From: Gammaproteobacteria bacterium | GTDB lineage: Bacteria; Pseudomonadota; Gammaproteobacteria; SZUA-152 | Direction: 5' to 3' | DNA length: 64,000 nucleotides | NCBI GenBank assembly: GCA_021647705.1 | Contig: JAKIUF010000013.1 | Location: 1 to 64,000 of the forward strand | Part shown: positions 44,206 to 52,174 of the stretch, in pieces | Position numbering within the stretch: the stretch's first letter is position 1 | Layout: every line of letters begins with the position of its first letter | The notes under the pieces: model-generated | What the model was told of the DNA's origin: nothing | Database searches by the model: none | What the model saw: the letters and a program-made list of their open reading frames with translations, nothing else | Made by a program: the position numbers and the translations under genes

Positions 44206-44724
44206 ATGATTCAGGCCAGACGATTTTTTTTCGTCCTTTTTGCAATGTTGATAAGTCTGCCTGCCGCTACGGCAGCGCGGGACATTAATGTTGAGCTGAT
44301 TGATGCCGCCCGGCAGGGGCATTTGGACATGGTGCGCTCATTGTTAAATGAGGGGGCAGACGTTAATTCAACAAATGCCAGTGGTAAAACCCCGTTAATG
44401 AGTGCCGCTTATTTTGGCAATGAACGAGTGGTGCGCCTGTTTATTTCCGCAGGTGCCGATGTGAATGCCAAGGACAAGGGCGAATCCACCGCGCTGATTG
44501 CTGCGGCCTTTGGAGGCAGCCTTACGGTGGTGCAGGCATTGGTTGCCGAAGGCGCTGATGTGAACGCCAAATCCAAAGCTGGCGTGTCGGCCCTGAAAAA
44601 TGCCAATACGCGGGGGTTTGCACAAATCGCCCGGGTATTGGAGGATGCCGGAGCAGAAAGTGGTGATGGCGGAGAGAAAAAGAAAGGCAAGAAAAAGAAG
44701 AAAAAGAAGAAAAAGAAAAAATAA
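44206..44724 (+). CDS. exported ankyrin-repeat protein with poly-lysine tail
   Basis: A 172-residue protein with a signal peptide (about residues 1-23, LPAATA). About four ankyrin repeats follow (DAARQGHLDMVRSLLNEGAD, TPLMSAAYFGNERVVRLF, TALIAAAFGGSLTVVQALV, SALKNANTRGFAQIARVL). The end is unusual: after an acidic GDGGE the last 20 residues are almost all Lys, encoded by an AAG-rich run (44680-44721). Such a tail could bind LPS, nucleic acid or a charged partner. It lies 120 bp after tonB. Its role is unknown. Confidence 0.8.
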   Translation: MIQARRFFFVLFAMLISLPAATAARDINVELIDAARQGHLDMVRSLLNEGADVNSTNASGKTPLMSAAYFGNERVVRLFISAGADVNAKDKGESTALIAAAFGGSLTVVQALVAEGADVNAKSKAGVSALKNANTRGFAQIARVLEDAGAESGDGGEKKKGKKKKKKKKKKK

Positions 44725-44857
44725 CGCCCTTGTCGGTGTTGGTTTACACTGTGTCCCTTCCTTGAATCATTACATCAGGTCAGTAACTCCCGATTTTTGT
44801 GGTATGTGGAGCAGGTGTTTTTGTGCGGCCTGTATTTAACCAAAAGTCTCATCTTCC

Positions 44858-45559
44858 ATGACAGAATTAATCCCATTTTTTTTATTGGTTGCCACTGGCG
44901 TGCTGTTGTTGTGGCTGTTGCTGCGTTTTGTACGTGCCTGTGGCAGGGCAAATACTGTGGACTGGGGTAATGCCATCAATAATCATATTGTCGGTTTTAT
45001 TGTATTGTTTTGTCGTTATGTGCATCGTTTTGAATACCAGCCGATTCCTTTGCCGGAGCAGGGCTGCGCCTTGCTGGCATGTAATCATATTTCCGGGCTG
45101 GACCCGTTTTTGCTGATTGCCGCCAGCCCCCGGCCGCTGCGGTTTATGATTGCCCGCGAGGAATACGAGCGTTTTGGGTTGCGGTGGTTGTTTCGGCGCG
45201 GGCATTGTATTCCGGTGGATCGTGATCGTCAGCCTGAGCGGGCGCTGCGGGAAGCCTTGCGAGCATTGGATGCGGGAGAGGTGGTGGCGGTGTTTCCGCA
45301 AGGAGGCATCCAGCGGGAATCACAAGAACATCGCAAACTTAAAGGTGGTGTGGTGCGTCTGGCACAAAAATCTGCTTGTCCGATTTATCCTGTGCGTATA
45401 GACGATGTGCGTGGTGCAGGTCATACGGTGCGCGCTGTGTTTTTCCCCAGCCAGGCAAAGATGCGGGTGGCACCGGTTTTGCATTGTGAAGAGGATGATC
45501 ATCACACCTGTCTGACGATGTTGTCATTGCGCTTGGGATTAATTTCAGTACAGGATTAA
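44858..45559 (+). CDS. 1-acyl-sn-glycerol-3-phosphate acyltransferase-like (PlsC family)
   Basis: A 233-residue membrane-associated acyltransferase. An N-terminal hydrophobic segment (about residues 5-25) is followed by the catalytic motif NHISGLDPF (H-x4-D) near residue 73 and the substrate-binding FPQGGIQRE, which corresponds to FPEGTRS. PIYPVRIDDV is the usual later motif. It may acylate lysophosphatidate or another lipid; the exact acceptor is not set by sequence. It is alone, with R1/R2 repeats immediately downstream of its TAA. Confidence 0.87.
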   Translation: MTELIPFFLLVATGVLLLWLLLRFVRACGRANTVDWGNAINNHIVGFIVLFCRYVHRFEYQPIPLPEQGCALLACNHISGLDPFLLIAASPRPLRFMIAREEYERFGLRWLFRRGHCIPVDRDRQPERALREALRALDAGEVVAVFPQGGIQRESQEHRKLKGGVVRLAQKSACPIYPVRIDDVRGAGHTVRAVFFPSQAKMRVAPVLHCEEDDHHTCLTMLSLRLGLISVQD

Positions 45560-45845
45560 ATGCTAATAACATTGGTTTACATTCAGTAAAACAGACTGTT
45601 CCTTGACTCCGAATCACAGCGTCATAATTCAGCCCTAGCCAGCATACGCCTGAAAACAGAGTGATTTAGCCAATGTCATTAAGTTAACAAAAAACGGCGT
45701 ACCGTAGGTTGGTGGTGAGCTTGCGAACCCCAACGGAATCGACGATGTTGGGGTTCGCAAGCTCACCACCAACCTACAACAAGCCGGAGGTTTGGCTTAG
45801 CTTAATGATATTGGTGATTTAGCCCTTAATGCACATTTAAGTCCT
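45560..45845. repeat. R1/R2 chimeric repeat, copy d
   Basis: It starts directly at the acyltransferase stop (TAAATGCTAATAA) with a segment that matches copies a and b (ACATTGGTTTACATTCAG, CAGACTGTTCC). From 45670 to 45822 comes the R2 hairpin with outer arms CCAATGTCATTAAG and CTTAATGATATTGG. It ends in CTTAATGCACATTTAAG, a variant of the R1 terminal repeat. There is no gene within. Confidence 0.8.
45704..45777. repeat. R2 hairpin repeat, copy 2, perfect 31-bp stem
   Basis: The two 31-base arms (45704-45734 and 45747-45777), beginning GTAGGTTGGTGGTGAGC, are exact inverse copies around a 12-base loop. There is no T-run. Copy 1 at 13858-13926 is a diverged relative. Confidence 0.93.
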
Positions 45846-46062
45846 GCATATCACAAAAAAATCAGGGGGGATTAACGAGCAAAGTGATTGTTAACACCCT
45901 TCTGGGCTATGGAAATACGGTGATATCACCGGGAACCAGGGGTTGCCTGTTAAATCATCCAACGCTAACATTATTGCCAGACCGGATATCACTTGCCGTA
46001 CGGTTGGGGATTCTGCAACAGCAGAACGGATAACAGTCATTGATTAATAGAGATCACATGTT

Positions 46063-46284
46063 ATGGAGCTGAAACTGGTACCCAAAGATGAATGGGAAAA
46101 CGAGGCCGAACCTGAAGGTTCGGAAGATGGCCCTTTGCAGTACACCGGGCCGGACCGGCGTAAGGCATCTCGTCGTATTAAAGTGGATCGTCGAGAGATG
46201 ATACGTTTTGAAAATACCCCGGATCGTCGTCAGAATGGAGACCGTCGTCTGAACACCCGTATGTGGGACGGACGCGAGTTCTGA
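46063..46284 (+). CDS. 73-residue Asp-Arg-Arg-rich protein, unknown function
   Basis: The protein has an acidic first third, then repeated DRR units: GPDRRKASRR, VDRREMIRF, PDRRQNGDRR, ending NTRMWDGREF. A palindromic CGGTGATATCACCG lies about 140 bp upstream (45920) and a good terminator follows the stop, so it looks like a real single-gene unit. I have no family name for it. The Arg-rich repeats suggest binding to nucleic acid or to an acidic partner (inference). Confidence 0.65.
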   Translation: MELKLVPKDEWENEAEPEGSEDGPLQYTGPDRRKASRRIKVDRREMIRFENTPDRRQNGDRRLNTRMWDGREF

Positions 46285-46315
46285 TTTTTACACCACTTGT
46301 TTTGATGCCGTTCTT

Positions 46316-46352
46316 TAAAGGCACTTTCCGTTATTCGGGGAGTGCCTTTTTA
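46316..46352 (+). terminator. rho-independent terminator after the DRR-rich gene
   Basis: AAAGGCACT pairs with AGTGCCTTT across a 15-base loop and is followed by TTTAT. Confidence 0.8.
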
Positions 46353-46367
46353 TTTAGAAACGTGCAT

Positions 46368-46473
46368 GCAATAACTTCCGCTTTTGCATCCCGGCTTCAT
46401 CCGTTCTTCAATCACAAAAGCTCGAAATAGAACGACTATGCACTAAATCCAGGTGCTAAACCGAGAAATTATC
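46368..46473. mobile_element. R4 MITE, copy 2 (degenerate)
   Basis: The left end GCAATAACTTCCGCTTTTGC and right end GCTAAACCGAGAAATTAT are degenerate inverse copies. The interior shares CCGTTCTTCAATCACAAAA and CTCGAAATAGAACGACTAT with copy 1 at 20864-21020 but is about 50 bp shorter. It lies between a terminator and the clpB promoter. Confidence 0.82.
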
Positions 46474-46512
46474 CCTTACCTTTTAATTTAATCGCAACAA
46501 ATCTAACCGATG

Positions 46513-46539
46513 CTTGGAATCACAAAGCCCGGCCCCCAT
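46513..46539 (+). promoter_or_regulatory. sigma-32 heat-shock promoter of clpB
   Basis: CTTGGAA (-35, 46513-46519) and CCCCAT (-10, 46534-46539) are separated by 14 bp. This matches the sigma-32 consensus CTTGAAA-N(11-16)-CCCCAT with one mismatch in the -35. It is about 45 bp upstream of the clpB start. Confidence 0.88.
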
Positions 46540-46583
46540 GTAAGACTTAACATAATGATGAAGTTTCAGCGAGGGCGAAAAAT

Positions 46584-49184
46584 ATGCGAATGGATAAACT
46601 GACCAGTAAGTTCCAAATGGCATTGGCGGATGCGCAAAGCTTGGCAGTGGGAAGGGATCATCAATTTATTGAGCCCGCCCATTTGATGATGGCGGTACTG
46701 GATCAGCAGGGCAGTACGGTGCGTCACCTGCTGAACAATGCTGGGGTTAATGTGAATCAGTTGCGCACTCTGTTGGGCGAGACGTTAGAAAAAATGCCCA
46801 GTGTGGAAGGTGGCGATGGTGATGTACACATTTCTAATGACTTAGGACGTCTGCTTAACGTTACCGACAAACTTGCGCAGGATCGTAAGGATACTTACAT
46901 TTCCAGTGAATTGTTTGCGCTTGCTGCTGTGCAAAGCAAAGGGCAGCTTAGTGATCTCCTGCATAAAGCCGGTGCGGCCAAAGGCTCGCTGGAACAGGCC
47001 ATTGAGCAGATGCGCGGCGGTGAAAGTATTGATGACCCCAATGCAGAGGAAAGTCGTCAGGCGTTGGATAAATTTACCCTGGACCTGACCGAGCGTGCAG
47101 AACAGGGCAAGCTGGATCCGGTGATCGGGCGTGATGATGAGATTCGTCGCACGATTCAAGTATTGCAGCGCCGTACCAAAAACAATCCGGTGCTTATCGG
47201 TGAACCGGGTGTAGGTAAAACGGCGATTGCGGAAGGTTTGGCGCAACGCATTATCAATGGTGAAGTGCCAGAAGGCATGAAAGGGAAGCGCTTGTTGTCG
47301 TTAGACATGGGTGCGCTGATTGCGGGTGCGAAATTTCGTGGTGAGTTTGAAGAGCGACTCAAGGCTGTGTTGAGTGACCTGTCCAAACAGGAAGGTCAAA
47401 TCATTTTATTTATCGACGAGTTGCACACCATGGTGGGCGCAGGTAAGGCTGAAGGTGCCATGGATGCGGGTAACATGCTGAAACCAGCCCTGGCGCGTGG
47501 GGAATTACATTGCGTGGGCGCGACCACGCTGGATGAGTATCGTCAGTATATTGAAAAAGATGCTGCGCTGGAACGTCGTTTCCAAAAGGTGCTGGTGGAT
47601 GAGCCTTCGGTGGAAGATACGATTGCAATTTTGCGTGGCCTGAAAGAAAAATATGAAGTGCATCATGGTGTGGATATTACTGACCCGGCCATTGTGGCTG
47701 CGGCTACATTATCGCACCGTTACATTACGGATCGGCAGTTACCGGACAAGGCGATTGACTTGATTGACGAGGCGGCGTCGCGCATTCGTATGGAAATTGA
47801 TTCCAAGCCGGAAAGTATGGATCGCATGGACCGACGCTTAATTCAGCTTAAAATTGAACGTGAAGCATTGAAAAAAGAATCGGACGAGGCCTCCAAGCGG
47901 CGGCGGGCAGACCTGGAAGCAGAGATTAAAAAACTGGAGCTTGAGTACGCCGACCTGGAGGAAATTTGGAAATCAGAAAAGGCCGCGTTGCAGGGTACGC
48001 AACATATTAAAGAAGCGTTGGATCGTGCTCGGCAGGAATTGGAAACAGCGCGTCGTGCCGGTGATCTCGCGCGCATGTCGGAAGTGCAGTATGGAAAAAT
48101 CCCTGACCTGGAAAAAGAACTCGACATGGCAGCGCAAGCAGAAATGATGGATATGCAGTTGCTGCGCAATAAGGTGGCGGAAGAGGAAATTGCAGAAGTC
48201 GTTTCCAAATGGACAGGTATTCCGGTCAACAAAATGCTGGAAGGTGAGCGCGAAAAACTGCTGCAAATGGAAGATGCATTGCGTGAGCATGTGGTGGGAC
48301 AGGATGAAGCGGTGAAAGCGGTAGCGGATGCCATTCGGCGTTCACGCGCGGGCCTGTCGGACCCGAACCGGCCCAATGGGTCGTTCCTGTTTCTTGGGCC
48401 GACAGGGGTGGGTAAAACCGAACTCACTAAAAGTCTGGCGACTTTTTTGTTTGATACTGAAGAAGCCATGGTGCGTATCGACATGTCCGAGTTCATGGAA
48501 AAGCACTCGGTGGCACGGCTCATCGGCGCGCCGCCCGGCTATGTGGGTTACGAAGAGGGTGGTTATCTCACCGAAGCAGTGCGGCGCAAACCTTATTCGG
48601 TGATCCTGCTGGACGAGGTGGAAAAGGCGCACCCGGACGTGTTCAATATTTTGCTACAGGTACTGGATGACGGTCGGTTGACCGATGGCCATGGTCGTAC
48701 GGTAGATTTTCGCAATACGGTGATTGTGATGACATCGAACCTGGGCTCTGAAGTGATCCAGCAAATGGCAGGTGAAGCCAATTATGATGCGATGAAAGCC
48801 GCAGTGATGGAAATCGTTGGTGGTCATTTTCGACCGGAATTCATCAACCGGGTGGATGAGACTGTGGTCTTTCACCCATTGGGTCGTGAACAGATTCGTG
48901 CCATCACCCGCATTCAAATTGATTATTTGAAGGCGCGGCTGCGAGACCGTGATATGGAGCTGGAACTGACAGAGGCGGCGCTGGATCAACTGGGTGAAGC
49001 GGGTTTTGATCCTGTTTATGGTGCGCGACCGCTAAAACGGGCGATTCAGCACGGTATTGAAAATCGCTTGGCACAGGACATTCTCTCGGCGCATTTTCAA
49101 CCGGGTGACATTATTTTGGTAGACAAAGTGGATGGCGAGCTGGTTTTCACCAAGAAAGGAGATGTGGATGCCAGTGCAGCTTGA
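46584..49184 (+). CDS. clpB: ATP-dependent disaggregase ClpB
   Basis: A hexameric AAA+ chaperone that rescues aggregated proteins with DnaK. The 866-residue protein has the N domain (residues 1-145), the first AAA+ module with Walker A GEPGVGKT (about 206), a coiled-coil M domain (about 405-530, which sets it apart from ClpA), and the second module with GPTGVGKT (about 610) and [13 protein letters not shown]. The length is standard. ATG 46584 or 46590 may be used. It is under a sigma-32 promoter and is followed by a terminator. Confidence 0.98.
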   Translation: MRMDKLTSKFQMALADAQSLAVGRDHQFIEPAHLMMAVLDQQGSTVRHLLNNAGVNVNQLRTLLGETLEKMPSVEGGDGDVHISNDLGRLLNVTDKLAQDRKDTYISSELFALAAVQSKGQLSDLLHKAGAAKGSLEQAIEQMRGGESIDDPNAEESRQALDKFTLDLTERAEQGKLDPVIGRDDEIRRTIQVLQRRTKNNPVLIGEPGVGKTAIAEGLAQRIINGEVPEGMKGKRLLSLDMGALIAGAKFRGEFEERLKAVLSDLSKQEGQIILFIDELHTMVGAGKAEGAMDAGNMLKPALARGELHCVGATTLDEYRQYIEKDAALERRFQKVLVDEPSVEDTIAILRGLKEKYEVHHGVDITDPAIVAAATLSHRYITDRQLPDKAIDLIDEAASRIRMEIDSKPESMDRMDRRLIQLKIEREALKKESDEASKRRRADLEAEIKKLELEYADLEEIWKSEKAALQGTQHIKEALDRARQELETARRAGDLARMSEVQYGKIPDLEKELDMAAQAEMMDMQLLRNKVAEEEIAEVVSKWTGIPVNKMLEGEREKLLQMEDALREHVVGQDEAVKAVADAIRRSRAGLSDPNRPNGSFLFLGPTGVGKTELTKSLATFLFDTEEAMVRIDMSEFMEKHSVARLIGAPPGYVGYEEGGYLTEAVRRKPYSVILLDEVEKAHPDVFNILLQVLDDGRLTDGHGRTVDFRNTVIVMTSNLGSEVIQQMAGEANYDAMKAAVMEIVGGHFRPEFINRVDETVVFHPLGREQIRAITRIQIDYLKARLRDRDMELELTEAALDQLGEAGFDPVYGARPLKRAIQHGIENRLAQDILSAHFQPGDIILVDKVDGELVFTKKGDVDASAA

Positions 49185-49234
49185 GTATACCCAGAAGGTG
49201 TCGGGATTAACCCAGTGAATTAATAATTCTGATG

Positions 49235-49264
49235 AAAGGCTCTGTTGATACAGAGCCTTTTTTA
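49235..49264 (+). terminator. rho-independent terminator after clpB
   Basis: AAAGGCTCTG and CAGAGCCTTT form a 10-bp stem around TTGATA and are followed by T residues. Confidence 0.9.
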
Positions 49265-49274
49265 TTGTGAATCA

Positions 49275-49530
49275 ACAATATGAATTAAGGGTTAAATCAC
49301 CCTGTTTTTATGTGTCTGCTGGGTGGGGCTGAATAATGAAAATCCAACGCAAAGGCGCGAAGACGCAGAGCGCGCAAAGGGTTATGAGGATAATAAGCGC
49401 AAGAGATAAAAACCTAAAATTTTGTGCGGGTTCTACGCTCCCCGTGTCTTCGCGTTAGGCTTTATGATCTGTGATCTGTGATCTGTGATCTGTGATCTGT
49501 GATCTGTGATTTGTGGTCGAGAAACAGTAC
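49275..49530. repeat. R1 composite repeat, copy e, with an expanded heptamer array
   Basis: TATGAATTAAGGGTTAAATCACC opens the copy, then CTGAATAATGAAAATCCAACGCAAAGGCGCG, with the inverse words TTCGCGTTAGGCTTTATG about 100 bp later. The right-hand boundary is not clear. The tandem array of GATCTGT at 49466-49514 replaces the single TCTGTGATTCGTGG seen in copy g. No gene is visible. Confidence 0.75.
49466..49514 (+). repeat. 7-bp tandem repeat GATCTGT, seven units
   Basis: Six perfect GATCTGT units are followed by one GATTTGT. The array lies inside R1 copy e, in an intergenic region. Such arrays change length by slippage. Confidence 0.95.
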
Positions 49531-49691
49531 CTGTTTGGAGTCATAGAGGATATTTATGGCCTTTATATTTACATGGATATTGTTGCGGGTTATAGTATAA
49601 CCGTAAAAATAATAAGGGATTGTTGAGTGTTTTAGTCAAATATCAACAGTTTCTTAGCGTGAATTAATTACAGCAACAGGAGAATATCATC

Positions 49692-49781
49692 ATGTCATTT
49701 GCCGCAGGTTTGACCATTGTAGGAATTGTTGGAGGAATCATTTTATTGGTGACACTGAAGGATGTGATGAGTGAGTCCTAG
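49692..49781 (+). CDS. 29-residue single-helix membrane peptide
   Basis: A short ORF with the ribosome-binding site ACAGGAGA upstream and a rho-independent terminator starting 20 bp after the stop. The peptide has one hydrophobic helix rich in Gly and Ile (LTIVGIVGGIILLVTL) and a short charged tail. The layout of ribosome-binding site, ORF and terminator in 150 bp fits a real small gene. No family is recognised. It could be a membrane-subunit stabiliser or a toxin-like peptide; there is no evidence to choose. Confidence 0.6.
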   Translation: MSFAAGLTIVGIVGGIILLVTLKDVMSES

Positions 49782-49800
49782 ACTGGTTTTTTCGCATTAG

Positions 49801-49846
49801 TCCCCCGCCTGGATCGGTAACATACCGGACAGGCGGGTTTTTTTAT
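49801..49846 (+). terminator. rho-independent terminator after the 29-residue ORF
   Basis: CCCGCCTG pairs with CAGGCGGG, with a small inner pairing TCGGTAACATACCGGA in the loop, and is followed by TTTTTTT. Confidence 0.85.
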
Positions 49847-49858
49847 GGCAGGGGTAAT

Positions 49859-50224
49859 TCAGCGTGCAGGGAAGCGGATAATCATACTCTTGCTTGTCGC
49901 TGTGGGCTTTTTAGTGCTGATGGATTGCCCTGTAGATAGCCCGACCAGCTCACGCTGATGATCACCCAGCAGATGCAGGGAATCCCACATCATATTGGAA
50001 ATGGCGAGACATGAGGCCATGGGCGTACGGGCCAGTTGGCGTGTCTGGTCAATTTGCCATTGCAGCCCCCGCAATCGCGTTTGTTTTTCGGCTGGGACGC
50101 TGGTCAGGAATGACTCGATGTATTCTGCGCGTCTGGCCTCGAAGGTGGCCGGATCGGTTTTGGCCAATGCCAGCATTTCATCAAAATCCACATGGAGTTT
50201 GCATTGTTTCTGTGTGTTACCCAT
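49859..50224 (-). CDS. DUF3135 family protein
   Basis: A 121-residue cytoplasmic protein with the DUF3135 core FDEMLALAKTDPATFE, RLRGLQWQIDQTRQLA and SCLAISNMMWDSLHLLGDHQ. The family occurs in gammaproteobacteria and its function is unknown. The last 25 residues after this core are a Ser/Lys-rich tail. It stands alone and converges on the terminator of the 29-residue ORF. Confidence 0.8.
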   Translation of the reverse strand: MGNTQKQCKLHVDFDEMLALAKTDPATFEARRAEYIESFLTSVPAEKQTRLRGLQWQIDQTRQLARTPMASCLAISNMMWDSLHLLGDHQRELVGLSTGQSISTKKPTATSKSMIIRFPAR

Positions 50225-50548
50225 AACTCTCTCCAGCTACTGCGGTACCCGTGTTTGCACAAGGTGGAATATTCCCTCGCTCATGCCTTGTAACGTGTAC
50301 CTTTACAACGAGCCTCTCAGCATTTGAGCCGAGGTAGAACTCAAAAAAAGTATTATCAACAATCCATTATTATTTTTGTTGGACGGGGTTCATTTTCCGG
50401 GTTTCACTTTGTTATGTCAAAATATGCTTATAATATTTAGGGATAAGGCAGGAGGAGTGAGCAGGTAACTCACTGTTTTTAGGATGAAATTATTTTTCAG
50501 GTTGCCGCGAAGACGGTTTTTTCATCTCAAACCCGCCCTAGACGGGAG
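50225..50548. other. gene-free region, possible small-RNA transcript on the plus strand
   Basis: No coding gene is supported. TATAAT at 50430-50435 lies behind an A/T-rich stretch. The following 85 bp contain several GGA words (GGATAAGGCAGGAGGAG, AGGATG), a hairpin AGTGAGCAGGTAACTCACT and a weak stem before TTTTTT at 50517-50522. A 22-codon ORF from 50484 has no proper ribosome-binding site. This could be a short transcript, but the evidence is weak. Confidence 0.3.
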
Positions 50549-52039
50549 CTAGTTTGGGCTTGCTGCCACTTTGTGTTGTTTGACCTTATTTAAAAAGCTG
50601 GCAAAAAATGCGGCAAAAATGCCAAACATTAAGCCGAGCAGCAAAGATAAGATAATAATAAGATTTTTGCCGGGACCCGTGGGTTGTAGTGATTGCATGG
50701 GGGGCGCAATGGTGCGGGTGGCTTTCAGATTATTCAGTTGTGCCTCAATTTGGGTAATGGTTTGTTGTTGACGTTCAACAGAGCGCCGGGAATCAGCCAA
50801 AAGCTTAGCGAGTTTTTCTTCAAGTTTACCAATTTCGGGTTGGTGGCGCTGTAAAGCACGTTGATTGCCAATGTCCAGGCGGCTGAGTTCGCTATTGGTT
50901 TTGTCAATGATTTTGCCTTGTACACTTTGGCTGCGCAGATTGGCTGCTATTTTTTCTTCCAGTTCCAGCCGCAGGTTTTGTTGGTTGATAAACAGACGCT
51001 CCTGCAAGGCAGCGAGTCGTGTACGATTCTGCTGGATGCCATTATCAATAAGCAGCATAGCCATGGCAGCTGATTCACTTTGCAGGTTGCCAATGGCCTG
51101 TTTACGTTGTGCAAGGGAGGAATCGATTTGTGATTCAAGATCGCTGATTTGCTGCTTTAACAGGGTATCGATTTCATCCAGGCGTTGATAACGTGCTTTG
51201 ACCAGTTTGGCCTGGTCTTTTAAATCGGTTAATTGCTTTTCCTCACGAGCCAGCTTGCTTTCCAATTGTTGCCGTGGCACCGCCAGCACGCGGGGGTCGC
51301 GCAATTCATCCCGTTTAATGCGTGCGTTATTGAGTTGGCTTTCCAGCTGTTTTTGTTGTGTGGCCAGGGTGCTGGGATCGGTAATTTCATCCAATGTTAT
51401 TTTGGCCAAAGCCAGCCCATTATTCAGGCGTGCTTGGTAAACATTCATCTCTCGTTGGTGGTCCTGCAATAAATATTTCGTTACAGCTTGTAATTGTTGC
51501 AGGTAATTGGCTCCGTCTTCTTCGCTACCCTTGGCTTCCAACACTACCAGCTGACTGTCTTTGGGGATACGCGCGGTAATTTTGTAGGAGGTGTTGTTGT
51601 CAGGATGAGCCTTGCTGAATTGTTGCTGTGCTAACGGAATATAGCTTTCCTGTATTTTTGCCAGCACTGTTTCAGGAGGGTCGATTAGTTGCGGTACTGT
51701 GCCGGAGGCAGTTTGAGTCAACGTGCTGCCAATTTCTATCGTGCTCGTGTAATTGTATTTTTGCGGTAATAGGAAGGCGACGAGTAAACCAGCGATGAGC
51801 GCCAGAATTGCCGACGTAAAAATGAGGGTGCGATATTTGACAAGTTCCATCCACAGATCAATGAGGTTGATGCTGTCTTCTTCGTACCATTGCTGTTGCT
51901 CAGTTATAGTGGATGGGCTGGTGGGAGAAAGCGTATGTATCTTGCCGGCAGGCTCGTTCATCAAAGCATTCTCCATGTGCTGGTCGGCATCAGTGCCATC
52001 TTGTTTCGGTTTAACGACATGATCCTGGGGTAAACTCAT
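50549..52039 (-). CDS. Wzz-family polysaccharide chain-length regulator
   Basis: A 496-residue inner-membrane protein. Residues 1-50 are a Pro/Ser-rich cytoplasmic tail. A first membrane helix (about 70-93, FTSAILALIAGLLVAFLLP) is followed by PQKYNYTSTIEIGS, the start of a Wzz domain. A long periplasmic coiled coil (about 180-440) and a second membrane helix (about 462-485, preceded by the Pro-rich PTGPGKNLIIILSL) complete the plan. No kinase domain is attached. No capsule or O-antigen genes are seen nearby. Confidence 0.85.
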   Translation of the reverse strand: MSLPQDHVVKPKQDGTDADQHMENALMNEPAGKIHTLSPTSPSTITEQQQWYEEDSINLIDLWMELVKYRTLIFTSAILALIAGLLVAFLLPQKYNYTSTIEIGSTLTQTASGTVPQLIDPPETVLAKIQESYIPLAQQQFSKAHPDNNTSYKITARIPKDSQLVVLEAKGSEEDGANYLQQLQAVTKYLLQDHQREMNVYQARLNNGLALAKITLDEITDPSTLATQQKQLESQLNNARIKRDELRDPRVLAVPRQQLESKLAREEKQLTDLKDQAKLVKARYQRLDEIDTLLKQQISDLESQIDSSLAQRKQAIGNLQSESAAMAMLLIDNGIQQNRTRLAALQERLFINQQNLRLELEEKIAANLRSQSVQGKIIDKTNSELSRLDIGNQRALQRHQPEIGKLEEKLAKLLADSRRSVERQQQTITQIEAQLNNLKATRTIAPPMQSLQPTGPGKNLIIILSLLLGLMFGIFAAFFASFLNKVKQHKVAASPN

Positions 52040-52174
52040 CCTGAAACGGCACCTGTTTTTGCGTTTATTACGTCTTTTCGGGGCACCCGGTGACGACCGG
52101 TAGCGACCACTCTAATTTCCATTACAACTGATGCAACAATACTAGTCAAAGTTTAAAACTTTTGCAGCTTATTG

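Noticed and set aside
49466-49514. Heptamer array as a CRISPR array
   Set aside because: Units are 7 bp with no spacers, and no cas genes are seen.
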